DNA from: Ceraceosorus guamensis
Taxonomy: Eukaryota > Basidiomycota > Exobasidiomycetes > Ceraceosorales > Ceraceosoraceae
DNA length: 64,000 bases
NCBI RefSeq assembly: GCF_003144195.1
Contig: NW_020290015.1
Coordinates: forward strand, 248,001 to 312,000
Direction: 5' to 3'
Position numbers and translations under genes: made by a program. Below, piece after piece: positions 37,631-49,425 of this stretch (position 1 is the first letter of the stretch; every line of letters begins with the position of its first letter). The notes below the pieces were generated by a model. It was not told the DNA's origin. It was given only the letters and a program-made list of their open reading frames with translations, and ran no database searches.

Positions 37631-38686
37631 CTACCCATCGTGAAAGTGCTCTGGCGCGAGGCGGAGATACACGTCGTAGTCTTCGGCAGAAAAGGTGCAA
37701 AAGACAACGTTCTGGAGCTGCGAGGGTTGGGGCGCACACGACGGAACGGCAGGCAGTGAGAGGCAGATAGCTCCAAATGAGCCTCTCGCTCAGGAGGCGC
37801 TCGTAGCAAACGCACTTGGCTGTCGTCGCTGTCGTTCAGGTAGCTTGCGACGGTGGAAAGCGCAATGTGCGTGGCTTCTTCCACGGGATATCCGTACACG
37901 CCCGTGCTGATGCTCGGGAAAGCCTGATGATGGATGCGGAGCGGAGCGGCGCGGCGCAGCGCAGCGCAGATGGCAAAAGTGATCAGCTTGGACCGCTGAG
38001 CGCTTGATGCGTGCAAGAGATGTGCATTCGACTCACGATGCTCTTGACATCTGTCAGCTTGGACGCTTCCTCAAGAGACCGCCTATATGCGGAGCGCAGC
38101 TCTTTTGCGCTCTTTTCGGGATTCTTCTTGGAGACTGTGCAGCGATGAGAAGACGTGGTGAATGTGGAAGCTGGCCTAGCAAAGTTGCGCACCACAGCGT
38201 GATGCGAGGCAAGGAAAAACTCACAGACGGGTCTGCAAGGGATCCGACAGACATCCCCAAAAGGATTGCGCATTGTCATCAGCTTTTCTCCCGACCGCCT
38301 GTCGAGCGCGACATTTGCTTCGCGAGGCTCCTGCCTGCTCACCCGACGGTGTGCACAATGTGCATGGCTGGCAGATCGTAAGCCTTTGTGACCTTGGCAT
38401 CGCCCGTATCGCAACCATTCAAGCCTCTGCACTCTTTCAACAATTCCTCTCCAGCCCGTCTGTGAATCGCTCCATCCACACCACCACCACCCAGCAGAGA
38501 ATGGTTAGCAGCATTGACTATGCTGTCCACTTCCAGCGTTGTAATGTCTCCTTGATACAAGCGGATCTTGCTTGCAGACGCAGCCGAAGGGGATGCGGAA
38601 GTGATGGAGCGGGAGATTGTGGCTCGACCCGACTTGAAAAGGGAAGAGAGCGTGGGAATGCTCTGCAGAGCGACCGATTCGGGCAT
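37631..38686 (-). CDS. Macrodomain protein (O-acetyl-ADP-ribose deacetylase type)
   Basis: Five exons (minus strand): 38686-38343, 38232-38225, 38134-38037, 37923-37816 and 37711-37631, giving 212 aa. After a 40-residue Ser/Ala-rich leader the macrodomain begins with [40 protein letters not shown]. This is the MacroD/YmdB pattern with NAAN and [10 protein letters not shown], including the Asn and Asp used in ADP-ribose hydrolysis. It continues [37 protein letters not shown] (phosphate loop) and [21 protein letters not shown] at the end. The family removes the acetyl group from O-acetyl-ADP-ribose and ADP-ribose from acidic residues. Exon 2 is only 8 nt and supplies part of GPV; without it the frame and the conserved TVGP motif fail. 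It converges on the sirtuin gene and is divergent from IES2. Confidence 0.92.
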
Positions 38687-39205
38687 GATGGCAGGAACAA
38701 GATGATGGGCAGCACTGCGACTGATATCCGTGTCTCAGTGCTCGATCGTCTCGCAATTGCGAGTGTTTCGCCTTCTTCGAGTGCCAAATGCGAATCTGAG
38801 GAGGCGATGGTGGTGTGCTCAGTTCACGTTGAAAAGTCCGGGTACTGCCAGCAGGGTTTGCAAGCGACACTTGTCCAGTTGTGGTCGCGAGTCGCGAATC
38901 GCGAGTCTTTGCAGATGAGTATCAAAAGTGGAGGAAGCCAGCAGCAGCAGCAGCAGCAGCAACCCCGCGCTGCTGGGCCCGCGCTGCTGGGCCCAAGCGA
39001 TGGCCCAACCATACCGGTAACGCGCCGACGCGAACTCGAAGAGCACAACTTGCACGCAAGCGCGTGCAAGGCAACAGCGTTGTACTCCTCTTCCTCCTCC
39101 TCCTCCTCCTCCTCTTCCACATCTGTCGCGCGCAAATTGCTGAAGTTTTCACTAGGCTCGCGCCTCTTTCCTTGCATCCGCCACCATCGCCAAGAGCACA
39201 CGCAG
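38687..39205. promoter_or_regulatory. Shared divergent spacer, macrodomain gene and IES2
   Basis: About 520 bp between two divergent starts, so it presumably drives both. It contains a (CAG)n tract at 38939-38961, a doubled CCGCGCTGCTGGGC at about 38966-38993 and a TCC/CTC-rich tract at 39089-39120. It also has TCGCGAGTCGCGAATCGCGAG (38886-38906), made of three overlapping CGCGA words. Confidence 0.55.
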
Positions 39206-40200
39206 ATGGTTTCTGCAAGTGCAGCCCCTGCGCGAGAGACCAAGAGGCGACCGAGCAGGAGGACGGCCGAGTCTGAGCGCAAAGAGAGGGAGAAGGCCAG
39301 AGCTTACAGGTCCGATGAAGGTGATGTTCAGAGCAGGCGAAAGAAGAGGAGGCTGGAAGAGCTGGAGGTGAGTGGATGGTTGCAATTCCTCCACGACAGA
39401 ACAATCTCTGCCTCATCCTCCACCGTACCGAACAGAGCGATAGCGGTATGCTGGCGACTGACACTGGCTGTTCTGCCCCTCCTCTTGCAGCGTGGTACGC
39501 GGTCGGGCTTGGACACGTCGAGCATCGTATTGCCAAGCAACAGCACATACACTGGCACTCTAGCGGGCATCTTGGCAGGCAGAGCCGATGCCAGAAATCT
39601 TTCGGATGAGGAGCTCGATCTCGATTTTGATGGGCGCGCTGCTGGGTCCGAGTTGCACTCGAGGAGCAATGCGACGGGAAGCAGCGCTGCTGGAAAGACA
39701 AGCAGGGCGTCGAGCACCAAGACAGGCAAGCACAAGCTGAGCGCAGAGCTTCAAGCGCTGCTCAGTACTCGCAAGGGCTTCGAGACAAGACGAGAGGAGG
39801 CGGTGAGCGGCGGCCTACGGAGGCGGGGCATTCCCTGTGGAAGCGTGCTGGCGGGTCATTCAGCTCATGGCGCCATTTATGTTTCGCTTGTTCATGGTCC
39901 AGTCTCAACACCCATCTTGGGTCGCATCCACTGCCAACTACGATACGGCTGTTGCTCCGCCCTCGCGCTATCCCCCCTCCAGATCCGTTCCGCCCTTGTG
40001 CTCAGTGTGCGGCTATTGGGGTCACCAGAGGTGCAAGAGGTGCGACGAGAGGTTGTGTAGTCTGAGCTGCACCAGCACGTAAGCAGAAGGATATACCCGT
40101 CTTCAGTACCTTTTTGCTCGCGCTTCGACTGACTCTCACTCGCCCTTCATTCCTCGCAAACAATAGACACGACGAAGCTAGGTGCGAACGACCCGTGTGA
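39206..40200 (+). CDS. IES2: INO80 complex subunit Ies2 (INO80B, HIT zinc finger)
   Basis: Four exons: 39206-39367, 39491-39802, 39903-40078 and 40167-40200, giving 227 aa. Residues 1-54 are basic (KRRPSRRTAESERKEREKARAYR). An acidic segment, LSDEELDLDFDGRAAG, follows. Then comes a PAPA-1-like stretch KHKLSAELQALLSTRKGFETRREEA. The C-terminus is a HIT-type zinc finger: CSVCGYWGHQRCKRCDERLCSLSCTSTHDEARC, whose Cys/His spacing is conserved in Ies2/INO80B and is split by the last intron. Ies2 stimulates the ATPase and nucleosome sliding of the INO80 remodeller in the nucleus. The ATG at 39206 directly follows a CAG, so an additional upstream exon is possible. The gene converges on the chitin synthase gene. 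Confidence 0.9.
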
Positions 40201-40603
40201 TGATACCACCTTGCAGCTTTGCTGTGGCCATTGGATCGGCGCGATCATAGAAAGCTACCTTACCGTTCCCTGAACTCTACTGTGTTGCGGTTCATCGCCG
40301 ATCCGTCGCTAGTATCTTCAGCATATACCATTCGTAATGTCACTCAAGTCACGCGACCTTTCAGATAGGTGGCACACATGGACGCAGTGCAAAAGAGAGC
40401 GTCGAGATTAAATCTGAGGTCCCAGCAGAGTGAAGCACGGCTGGGAAACACAAGCGAACGTGGCCAAATGTCCTGGGGATATCGAGCTTCGTGAGACCGG
40501 GCGCTGGAAAGAGGTAGAATGAAGCAGGCGGTGACAACGGGATGGGAGAGCGGGGGAAAAGGACGGAGGTAGCATCAAAGCAAGACGGAGCGCGTGCGCG
40601 CAT
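40201..40603. other. Convergent spacer between IES2 and the chitin synthase gene
   Basis: About 400 bp of facing 3' UTR-like sequence. Nothing distinctive is seen. Confidence 0.6.
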
Positions 40604-43600
40604 TTACGACTTGCGGAACCAACGTCCCGTCTGTCTCATGACCCAGTAGTACAAAGCGCCGACGAATCGGAAGAAGGACAGTCCAAAGGTCGTCCAAATG
40701 ACAAAGTTGAAGTAGGCTCCCTGCTTGTGAGATTGGGCAGCGTCGACCTGTTCCTGCGTCGTGTTCTTTGAGGTCACTCCGTTGACGTTCATGATGGCGA
40801 CCAAGAGCGCACCATTGCAAAGAAGCCAGAAGATGACCAGTCGGGTACGGAAAGTCTTGTTCTGGTCGTCCATTGTAGGCTTCTCCGGTTTGTCTTCGAT
40901 CACTACAGGCGCTACAGCTCGGCTGACCACTGCCTTGAAGTTGTTGTCGATATCTGCCTGCTCTTGTTCAATCTCTTCTACTGTGCCAGATTCTTGACCG
41001 GGCTTGTCCTTCTTCGTGTCGACAGATGGCAGTGCGTCAGCCTTGTCGGAGCCCTTGGTACCCCACGAAACGTCATGCAAGTTGCAGAAGGCATAGACGT
41101 TGAGGATGTTGACGAAAGAAGGTGCGATGAGCATGTACTGAGGGAATGAGGTGAACATGTGCCATGGGTCGGCGTAGAGCACCGAGGCGACCAGGTAGAT
41201 ACCAAAGGTGGCTGCCAAGGCCGCGAGCAAAACCGCCTTGTCAGGACTCAAGAATAGATCCTTTAGAATTGCTCCAGCAGACTTGCCATCAAAGTTGAGA
41301 CTGGTGATCGAGTTGACGGTCAACCAGATGGCTACGACTATGAGATAGGCTCCCAGGATGGCAAAGACGGCGATCGATATCATGTACGTATTCTTTTCTC
41401 CTTTTGGTCGGTTGCCCAGAGCAAGCACGAATTGCAAGACGACAAAGAAGATGTAAATCCACTGCGCAACCAAATTGACCCAGTGAAAGATGGTCTGCAG
41501 CGTCTCGCTGTCTTCCTTGAGAATGACGTTGGGCAGGAAGGCGATGATGATGGAGAAGGTGAGCCACAAGTTGGCGAGTGCAAACCAGGAGAAGAGCAGG
41601 TTGAAGGCGTTGTAGAGTGCTTGCAAGTGGAAGAAGAAGAGCCGAATGATGCCGTGGTTCGATTTGTAGATCCTGAAAAAGTGTACCAGAGAATAGATGG
41701 AGGCTGCAAAGGAACCGTTGAGCCATCGACGACGCTGAGAAATGAGCTCAGCAGCTCCCTCGGGTACGTCGGTTTCTCCCTTCGCAGGCTTTACATAGGA
41801 CAGCGTCCACTTGTCTCCCGCCTTGGCCACTAGCTCGAAACACAAGATACGATCCTCGGCCAAGAACATGTTCTTGGTGAAGATGTCCATGCCGTGCAGA
41901 CCCTTCTTGCCTAGCCTATCCGCCATGGTATGATCACCATGGAAGTATTGATTGAGTGGACGACCCTGAATGGCGCGGAATCTGTAAGCGCTGAAAGCAC
42001 CAGGCAGCACAGATACGTATCCGAAGGATGATTCGAGCGGCTTGTCGAGAATGCTGCCAGCAGGAAGAAAAGCGATCGTTAGATGTATCCACAAGGAGGC
42101 GCAAAGGAGCTGGTTAGAGGGACTGAAACTTACTTCGAAAGCTTGTACTCGAAATTCTGCGCAGCAACCAGCGGGTTTAGAAGCTTTCTGCCACCCTTCA
42201 ACATTGCGTGAATCTCGCCACAAGCGCCACCGAGGTTAGGCTTGTTGTAGAATGCTTCCCAAAGGTAGTACAGACTCTTGTGGCCAGGCTTTGTACCAGC
42301 ATCGAGAAGAATGCAGACTTCGGGTTGCAGCTGCCTTCCGATGGCATTGAACAGCCACCGATGCGAGTTGATCTTCTTGCTGTTCTTTTGCTTCAAACAA
42401 AACATCATCTGGACCGGCACCAGGTTGGAAGGATCATCGCCGTGCGGCGTCACAAGAGCCGGTGTAGGATCCACAGAGAGCTGAGTAGTGTACTCGAAAA
42501 GATGGGCGACCGTCTCCTTTCCATCGACTTTCCTCTTCATGACTCCGTCTTGGTACACACCGATTGTAGCCAGTACATCGAGCTGGTCGTTGCAAAGTAG
42601 CAAGCATGAGCTTTTGATCTTCCGTGCTCCTGGCAGTCAGCCAAGCGAATACTCACTACTTCCTTGTCGCAGGGATCAATACCGTCAAAGATGAGGCAGA
42701 CGACAATGCGCTGCCAACCAGGTCTACCTTCCTCTGCGCTTCGCCTCCAGAACTTGGAAGCTTTCGACTTGCAGATATCACGAATGTTGAGCATGACTCC
42801 GTGCAAAGTCCTCGCCAGCAAGACACGATCCTCATTGTAATACGTGATGGCGATGAGCAACTCCGTGTCTCGCTGATATTGCGCCGAAGTCCTCAAATTC
42901 CAGCCGTTTTCGGGCGTAAACTCATCCGGATCGCAGGTAGCTGCCGTGTAGCGCATGTGCGTAAATTCATTCGTCCTCGAACCTTGGCTCCATTTGGGCT
43001 CGATGGAGTTCTTGACGGCCGTGGGCACACGATGATCGACGATCCAATTTCCCCTCGTCAATTTGACTTTACGGGTCAGACCCCGCTTAGGTCCTTGTTG
43101 ACGCTTGGCCCAAGCTACTTGACTTGCGCTGTCCTCGGGTCCGATGTCAGACTGGCTAAACGGCGTATTACCTCTGTAGGGTGCTTGAGGCATGGGGATG
43201 CCACTGCGGGGACGCGTGCAATCCCTGTCAGCGTGTTTCGAGCTCCCCCACCGCCGCCCAAACTCACCCGTAAGGCCGGTCCGAAGGAGGGTATGCGCCG
43301 TACTTCTCGGTGGCAGGAGGAACAGCGCCTGCTGTCAGAGGAATCTTGCTCTCGTCCGGGTAGTCCGAGACGTAGCTCGGGTTGCCGCCTGGGCCAGAGT
43401 AGAATGGGTCACCATTGGTCACGTCGAGGGTGGTCGAGCTGCCGTGATAGCCATGTCCGCTAGAGGAGTTAGCAGGGTAGTCTCCTCCTCCTCCTCCTGG
43501 TCCATAGCTGCCGTGGCGCAGCGGATCTGCGGGCGGCTGAGGGGTCAGGTGAAAAGAGTGTGAGCCAGATCAAGTTGCAAGACTGCCGAGCGCACGCGGT

Positions 43601-43941
43601 GCTGTGAGAGAGCAAATCGCCTTTGTCTCTATATGTAGCTGTCCCCTGCCGATCAATGCATTCCGTGGCGCGCGTGTCGCGCGTCTGCTTGCCGCATTCA
43701 ATCTCGGGTCTGAGGGCTTCTGCCGTCCGCGCGTCACACGCAGCCTTCCATGACGCCGCACATTCGACTACCAGCTCGTGAGCCTCCAGCCTCTTGCACT
43801 TCCGATCAGGAGCAGCTTCGCTCAAAAGCCTCTTCGTCCGCGACGAACCACAAGCACACGTGAGTGCTTCGGGCTTCGCAGAACACTCACATACTGAGGT
43901 CGGCGTCCATACCCGCCATTGCCGTAGCTATCTTGCGACAT
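40604..43941 (-). CDS. Chitin synthase (division 1, class I-III type)
   Basis: Five exons (minus strand): 43941-43891, 43536-43268, 43203-42657, 42582-42134 and 42053-40604, giving 921 aa. The N-terminus ([17 protein letters not shown] onward) is Gly/Tyr/Pro-rich with a GGGGG run. The chitin synthase N-domain follows ([17 protein letters not shown]). The GT2 catalytic core contains [18 protein letters not shown], the donor-site [47 protein letters not shown] (about 503-513, catalytic Asp) and [11 protein letters not shown] (about 543-553). At least seven hydrophobic segments form the C-terminal membrane region, for example [20 protein letters not shown] and [15 protein letters not shown]. The enzyme polymerises UDP-GlcNAc into chitin across the plasma membrane. 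The N-terminal domain and QRRRW context place it in division 1; the exact class needs a tree. Confidence 0.96.
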
Positions 43942-44639
43942 CTCTGGAGCGATGAGCGGCAAGCTTGCGCTACTCGCAATTGGAATTTCTGTGAAATGAA
44001 GTCGATCCGCCTCGCAAAAGTCGCGGGGCGCTTGTGCCAATCACTGATCGCTTCTCTCCTGCGCTCGCGGCTAACGAGCCACGCGTGCCCTAGAGGATCG
44101 ACTGAGCTGTGCTCCTCAGAGCGCGAACACCTTCTGAGGGTCGATTGTAAGCTTTGAGGTCTCTCTAGTTTCGAGGACCTTTTGAGCGGGCGACACTTCT
44201 GAAGGAAGAAGAAACTGGACAAAGATGGTAGAGAGGAAGAGAGACTGCAGTACGAGCAAACTTTGTTGCTTTGTGCAAGCGAGCAGACCAACAGGCTGGG
44301 CGGTGCTCGCCTCGCATCAAGAGCAAGAAAGGAGCAGCAGGGACCGAGCGTCAGACAGGACTTCTGCTGTGCAAGATGTTGCCGAGAGAGAAAGACGTTG
44401 GTCAACGACACGGCCGGCGTGCGTGCGTGCGTGCGTGCGTGCGTGCTGGTGCCGCTGAACTGTATGCGTGCTGCTTGGGTGCATGCATGCCGCTAAGGAG
44501 GAAGCAGGCCAGCAGCAAAGGCAAGGGCAAGGCTGCAGCTAGGGTTGGGCTGCCGAGGGATGTCGAGTGCAGTCCAGCTGCAGAGCGGTCGTCTCTATAG
44601 TCTACTCACGCGGAGCACAAGGAAGGACGCCGGCGTGCA

Positions 44640-44640
44640 T

Positions 44641-44671
<31 letters not shown>
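44640..44671. repeat. (CAG)n trinucleotide microsatellite
   Basis: About ten CAG units about 700 bp upstream of the chitin synthase start, in non-coding DNA. Confidence 0.9.
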
Positions 44672-44672
<1 letters not shown>

Positions 44673-46399
44673 GACCAAGCATTCATGCAGAGCTCGGCCC
44701 CTCCCTATAGCTAGCGCTGCTCACAAGTATTGCTATTCACACTGTTCAAGCTCCGTCAGTGTCCGGGGGCTGTGCTGCTGGGCGAACGACCATCGCGGTG
44801 CTCATCAGCTTGGCACCGAGGGTCGCAGCTAGGGCAACCCTTGACCTCGTCCGCGCCGGGCTTCGTGATGCGAAGAGCAAATTCCGCCTAGACTGATGGC
44901 AATTGCGCTGAACGCCGAACGCTGCCGCGGGCCTGATTAAGCGGTCCTGCTCTCGCGTGGGTGACTGACTGCTCTCGTGGGTGGAAATCATCATTTGATC
45001 CGCCCCGATTCGTCGGAATGCAAGGATGACATGCAGCAGAGCCAATATGAACGTACGACTGGCTCGATCCGAACCCGAACCCGAACCGTTCTGGCAAGTG
45101 CGGGAAGCCGTGATGTTGACGCGGATTTCCCGCATATCGTAGTCAGTCGCGAGTCGTGCTGCGCGACGTGTCGCGTTGGACAGGTCGCGCTGACGTTGCT
45201 TTCTCGACCATATGATCTCATCTCAGCTAGGGTGTTGCGAGTAGTGAGTGGAAGATGTACAAACTTGCCGGACCCATTGCAGTGAATACGATTTGCTGCG
45301 CTTGTTCCAACGAAATCGGAAATGTTTCATCGCTCGACGCGGAGAAAATGTCTTGATCAGGCATTGATCGCGATTGCTTAGTTGGTGCGGATGCTGCTAT
45401 ACGCTCGCTACCCTCTCGCAATCACGAAACGTGAATGGCGCTGGACAGCATTCATCCCGTGCTCCGTGCTTGCTGCGCTGCACGTACGACCATGCAGCGT
45501 AGATCAGGCGGCCTAGCATCGCAGCAAGCTTCGAATGCGGGAGGATCGAGGTGAGCGTAAATCCGCTTCAGCAAATCATTCAAGGCTTGCAAGAGTCACG
45601 AGTGCGTAGAGTCCAGAGTCCAGAGTCGCCTTCACAACATGCAGTCACACCGCATCTGAGTCGAGTCGAGCAGGGTGCGAGTGTCGCGCTCGCGATGACA
45701 TGGCCGCTGGATGATGATTGCTCGTGACTCGAGCAGCAGACCTAAACCGAGAGGACGCGGCCGGCGCGAGGCTGAGCAGCGAGCATGCAGCAGCGAGTCG
45801 AGAGTTTAGAGTCGAAGTGCATGGATGATGCATGCAGGGCGGGCGGCTCGACGATGCGGATGCATATCATGCACGAGCACGAGCCGGTGTGCGCGCGCGC
45901 TTTCGGTATTCCGACAACATCACGCGCCATACCCGGCCCAAGCCAGCAGGGATTTGGCAAGGGCGTGAGAGTCGTGAGTAGTTAGCAACGAAGCAGAACC
46001 CCATGTTCTGACCCACACACACGCACGCACGCACGCACGCTTCCCACATTCACATTCACGTGATTGCTGATTTGACGATCAGAGTCCACAGCAAATAGAC
46101 GATGTGCTGCAAGTGTCTCGAGTGGCCTGTCTGTCCGACATACACGTACTGTGAAAGATGACTCACCACTGGCATTCAGAAGATGGAGCAATAAACAACG
46201 TCCGCGACTTTTGAGTCTTGATGAGTGGGAGATTCGAGCGACCATAGCTGCTGCTGCTGCAAGCAAGATGGCGCAGCACTCACGATTCTAGACGCCCAGC
46301 TGCAGCATCATGCATTTACCGCTGCAGCTATACAAGTTCGGGCAACGCGAGCGCGCCTGGCTGCATAGCTGCAGCGTCCATGCAGCGCAGCTGTATCTT

Positions 46400-46417
46400 A
46401 ATCGTGAATTCACGATT
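46400..46417. repeat. 18-bp perfect palindrome AATCGTGAATTCACGATT
   Basis: Exact dyad symmetry with no spacer. It joins two facing copies of the spacer word TCGTGA. It may be a protein-binding site or a chance fusion of that common word. Confidence 0.85.
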
Positions 46418-47177
46418 GACGACATCGTTGAACTCGCAACTCATCAAAATTCTTGCGCGAAAACAAAAGTCTGGATCAAGAACGTACGTACCAGCGTCTA
46501 GAACTCGACGACCTGCTGATCCTTGCTGCGGCTCGTAGGTAGGTAGGTAGCTCTCTGAGCGATGAGTCGGCGATGATGCTCGACATGCCTTTCCTATCGG
46601 CACGGCACAGAGATGTGCAGAGGAGCGTGCGCAGCTATAGGCGGGACTTCACCAATCGTAATCGTTGCATGTCAGATCAGACTAAGCAGCTCCTTGATCA
46701 GTCGAATAAAGCGTGGCTTCATTTTGATCCTCTGCTCAACAACGCCCGTCCGAAAGACCGACCGCAGCCTTCTTCGCCACCACTGAGAGCGCTCTGGAGC
46801 TGCTTGGCGTCCACTCCAACGCTAGCGCACTCCTCGACGGCCCGCGACTTAAGCCAACGGTGTCCAGTAGAAGCACCCACAATCAAGCAATTTCCCGATG
46901 ATGGCCAAACGCCGCGAGTGTGTGATTGCATTCGAAAGCCTTCGTGTATGGATGACAGTGTGGTGAGGGGACAGTACAAGCGCAAGGGCAAAGAGAAGCA
47001 AAGCATCGTACATCGCGCCGTCATGCAAGCGTTTTGAGAGGTTGCAAATCTGTAGTACAAAGAGGCAGAAGGAGACAAATTGAGGGACATTTGTGACGTT
47101 CAGGCGGAAAGTGGCAAATTGCGCGAGCCTCGCTGCATCGGAGAACCGATAGAGCATGCGGGAAGAGCGCAAACGCC

Positions 47178-49425
47178 TCAGACCGCTTCTTGTTTTGGCC
47201 GAGAAGGCTGAACCGCACCTGCTGGTCCTTGCGGCATGTACGGACCAGGTATGTGCGTGGGTCTGGGCACTGCATGAGCTTGACAGGTGCCAGGCCCGAC
47301 ACCAGCAATGTGAGCCGGGTGCACAGAGGTGTTCATATTCATGCTGAGCCCGCTCGGTAATGGTACGCCGGGAGGTAGGCCACCGCCTTGCGCAGCGCTG
47401 ACAGGGATCACGCCATGCGGACCAGGTATGCTGTGCACAGGCCCTCCTGCCTCGCCCATAGATCCTGGCGGCAGACCACCAGCTAACTGAGCTTGCGCTG
47501 CCATGAGTTGCGTTTTGAGAAAGGCAATCTCCCCTCGCAACGCGCCGATGTTATCACGTAGATGCTCATTGTCGTTCTGAAGCATTTCAGCTCGCTGTTG
47601 AAGCTGCTGCAACCAAGCCTTCTTCCTCTGTCGGCATTTGAGCGCAGCTGAGGGTTTCACAACAATTCGTCAACGGACTGTCTATCGACGTCATTGTTGG
47701 GACACGGAACACTCACCTTGTCTGTTGCGCTCCAAGAAGTTCTTGCGCTTCTCTTCGTCGTCAAGGGGTTCGCCATTCTTGTCAAACTCCTCCATCTCAT
47801 CGTCGCTTCCGGGCCCAGGGCTCCCAAGGGATCCCGCTTCGCTGTGCGGCGTCTTTGCCTTCTTTCCGCCACCTCGTCCACTTGAGCTTCCACCGGTGTT
47901 TTTGCGTTTGTTGCCCGAGCCCTTCTTGGGTAGGGCAACACCATTCTGATGCTGTAGAGGGCGCGAGTCGTACAAGGCCTGCGGTGCAAATTGGCTTACG
48001 GAATTGGCTCCCGATAAAGCGTGCGCCGCAGCGGTCGCAGCCTCGTCTTCCCTTTTGGCAAGCTCTTGATGTGCTTGAGATAGGAGAAAAAGACCACTAG
48101 CTGCGTTGTCGGAGGCGCCATTCTGAGACCCATTGTTTGCACCACCGCCAGTGGTCTTTGTCTTGATGCCTCCTTGCTCGCCGCCGCGCTTGCTCTTCTT
48201 GCCTTCCGGAGCGTGACGCGTTTGATCTGGGTTCAACGTCGCGCCGCTGGCCGCCTCCGCACTGGTGGGCCTCAGCCGACTGCCGGGCTTTGCTCCATGC
48301 GCACCATCAGTGCCGTGATGTCCCATACTTTGCTGGAACGCCATGGCAAACTGATCACCTTCGCGACCACTTTGCTGAGCGCCCAGATGACCATTGTCCT
48401 GCATTCCATTCGCACCTGTAAGAGCATTGAGCGTTCCCGGAGTCAAACCAGGTCCTCCTCCGTGAGTGATCATGGCGAGGAAAGCAGCTGTGCCAGGGCT
48501 GGGTGGAGGGAAAGCAGCACCGCCGCTGCCCACGGGCGTGAGACCGGTCTTGAAGTTGCTAAGATCTGGCGTGAAGCCGGTCCGATACGCCGAGACATCG
48601 AACGCTGAGCCGCTGTTCTGACCATTGCCATTAGCAGCGGCAGGTCCAGCAAGCATCGCTGGGCTCAGGGGACCGGCTCGGAGAGAGCCAAGAGATGAAG
48701 GCCAGGGATAAGAAGTTGTAGCATTACCTTCACCAGATGGTGATGTGAGTGCCGCGACTGATGGTAGTCGAGGACCATGGTGACCTTCGTGGGCGTTGCC
48801 CTGCTTCTGAGCTGCAGCGCCGTTCTCATCCTTCTTGTTGCTCGTCTCTTTGGCCACCTTCGATGGCGTCGGGGCAGGCAAAGCGCCCGACTTGTTCCGA
48901 GGGGACGGAGAAGCAGCCGCTTTCTCCTCACCCCCCGCGTCATTTCCTTCGGCATCGGCGGGGTTTGATCCGAAACTCTTCTCGAAAGGATTGGGCTCGA
49001 GCGCATGTCGTGGATTTCTGGACCCAGGTCGGGCAGAGGGTCGCGAAGGACCTGCGTGAGGTTGCAAATGGTGGCGTCAGCGTGGGGTTCGACGCCACCA
49101 TAGCCTCTAAGTCGCTAATTGTCTCGAGTGCGCCTCCATGGCGGCTGAGATCGTTCAGAGGCAACGCCCAGGCCGCCACTGCCGACACCGAGCTTGCCCC
49201 ATACTTGCTACCCATTGTGTACTCACCTGCTGCGGCTGAGAGCGGGCGTGAGACGGGTGTGGGGCCGGGACGAACAGAAATGTCGGGTCCACGCACGCGG
49301 AGAGGTTGGCCATACAGCGTTCGCAAAGCAGTGCGGATGTCGGAAGAAGTTGGGGATTTAGGAGGTGCAGATTGTCGAGGCGAAGCGGTGGGGCATAAAG
49401 GGGATGGTCCGTTGACGAGAGGCAT
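47178..49425 (-). CDS. atf1: ATF/CREB-type bZIP transcription factor (Atf1-like)
   Basis: Three exons (minus strand): 49425-49227, 49051-47717 and 47647-47178, giving 667 aa. After an N-terminal Pro/Ser stretch comes LEPNPFEKSF, the start of the fungal osmotic-stress (Aft1 OSA-type) region. Next is FTPDLSNFKTGLTPVGSGG (about 225) with PPPSPGTAAFLAMI, resembling the HRA-type recombination-activation region of S. pombe Atf1. The bZIP lies at about 500-560: the basic part EEKRKNFLERNRQAALKCRQRKK spans intron 2, with the invariant N-x7-R pattern (Asn of ERNRQAALKCR), and a leucine heptad runs through LQQLQQRAEML. The C-terminal tail is Pro/Gly-rich. Such factors act downstream of stress MAP kinases on CRE sites in the nucleus. 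The middle is low-complexity with Gly, Asn and Gln. Confidence 0.93.

Larger units (their letters stand above)
43942..47177. other. Spacer upstream of chitin synthase to the end of the bZIP gene
   Basis: About 3.2 kb with no supported gene. It contains a (GTGC)n run (44418-44447), a (CAG)n run (44640-44671), an ACGC run (46020-46042), CTG units (46246-46261) and an 18-bp perfect palindrome at 46400-46417. The CGTGA/TCACG word recurs, for example near 45590, 45720 and 46060. The right end should be the 3' UTR of the bZIP gene. Confidence 0.5.

Noticed and set aside
38273-39205. Left two-thirds of a long plus-strand frame with Gln and Ser runs, as an N-terminal extension of Ies2
   Set aside because: It overlaps the macrodomain exons in antisense and contains CAG and TCC microsatellite runs; Ies2 homology begins after 39206.
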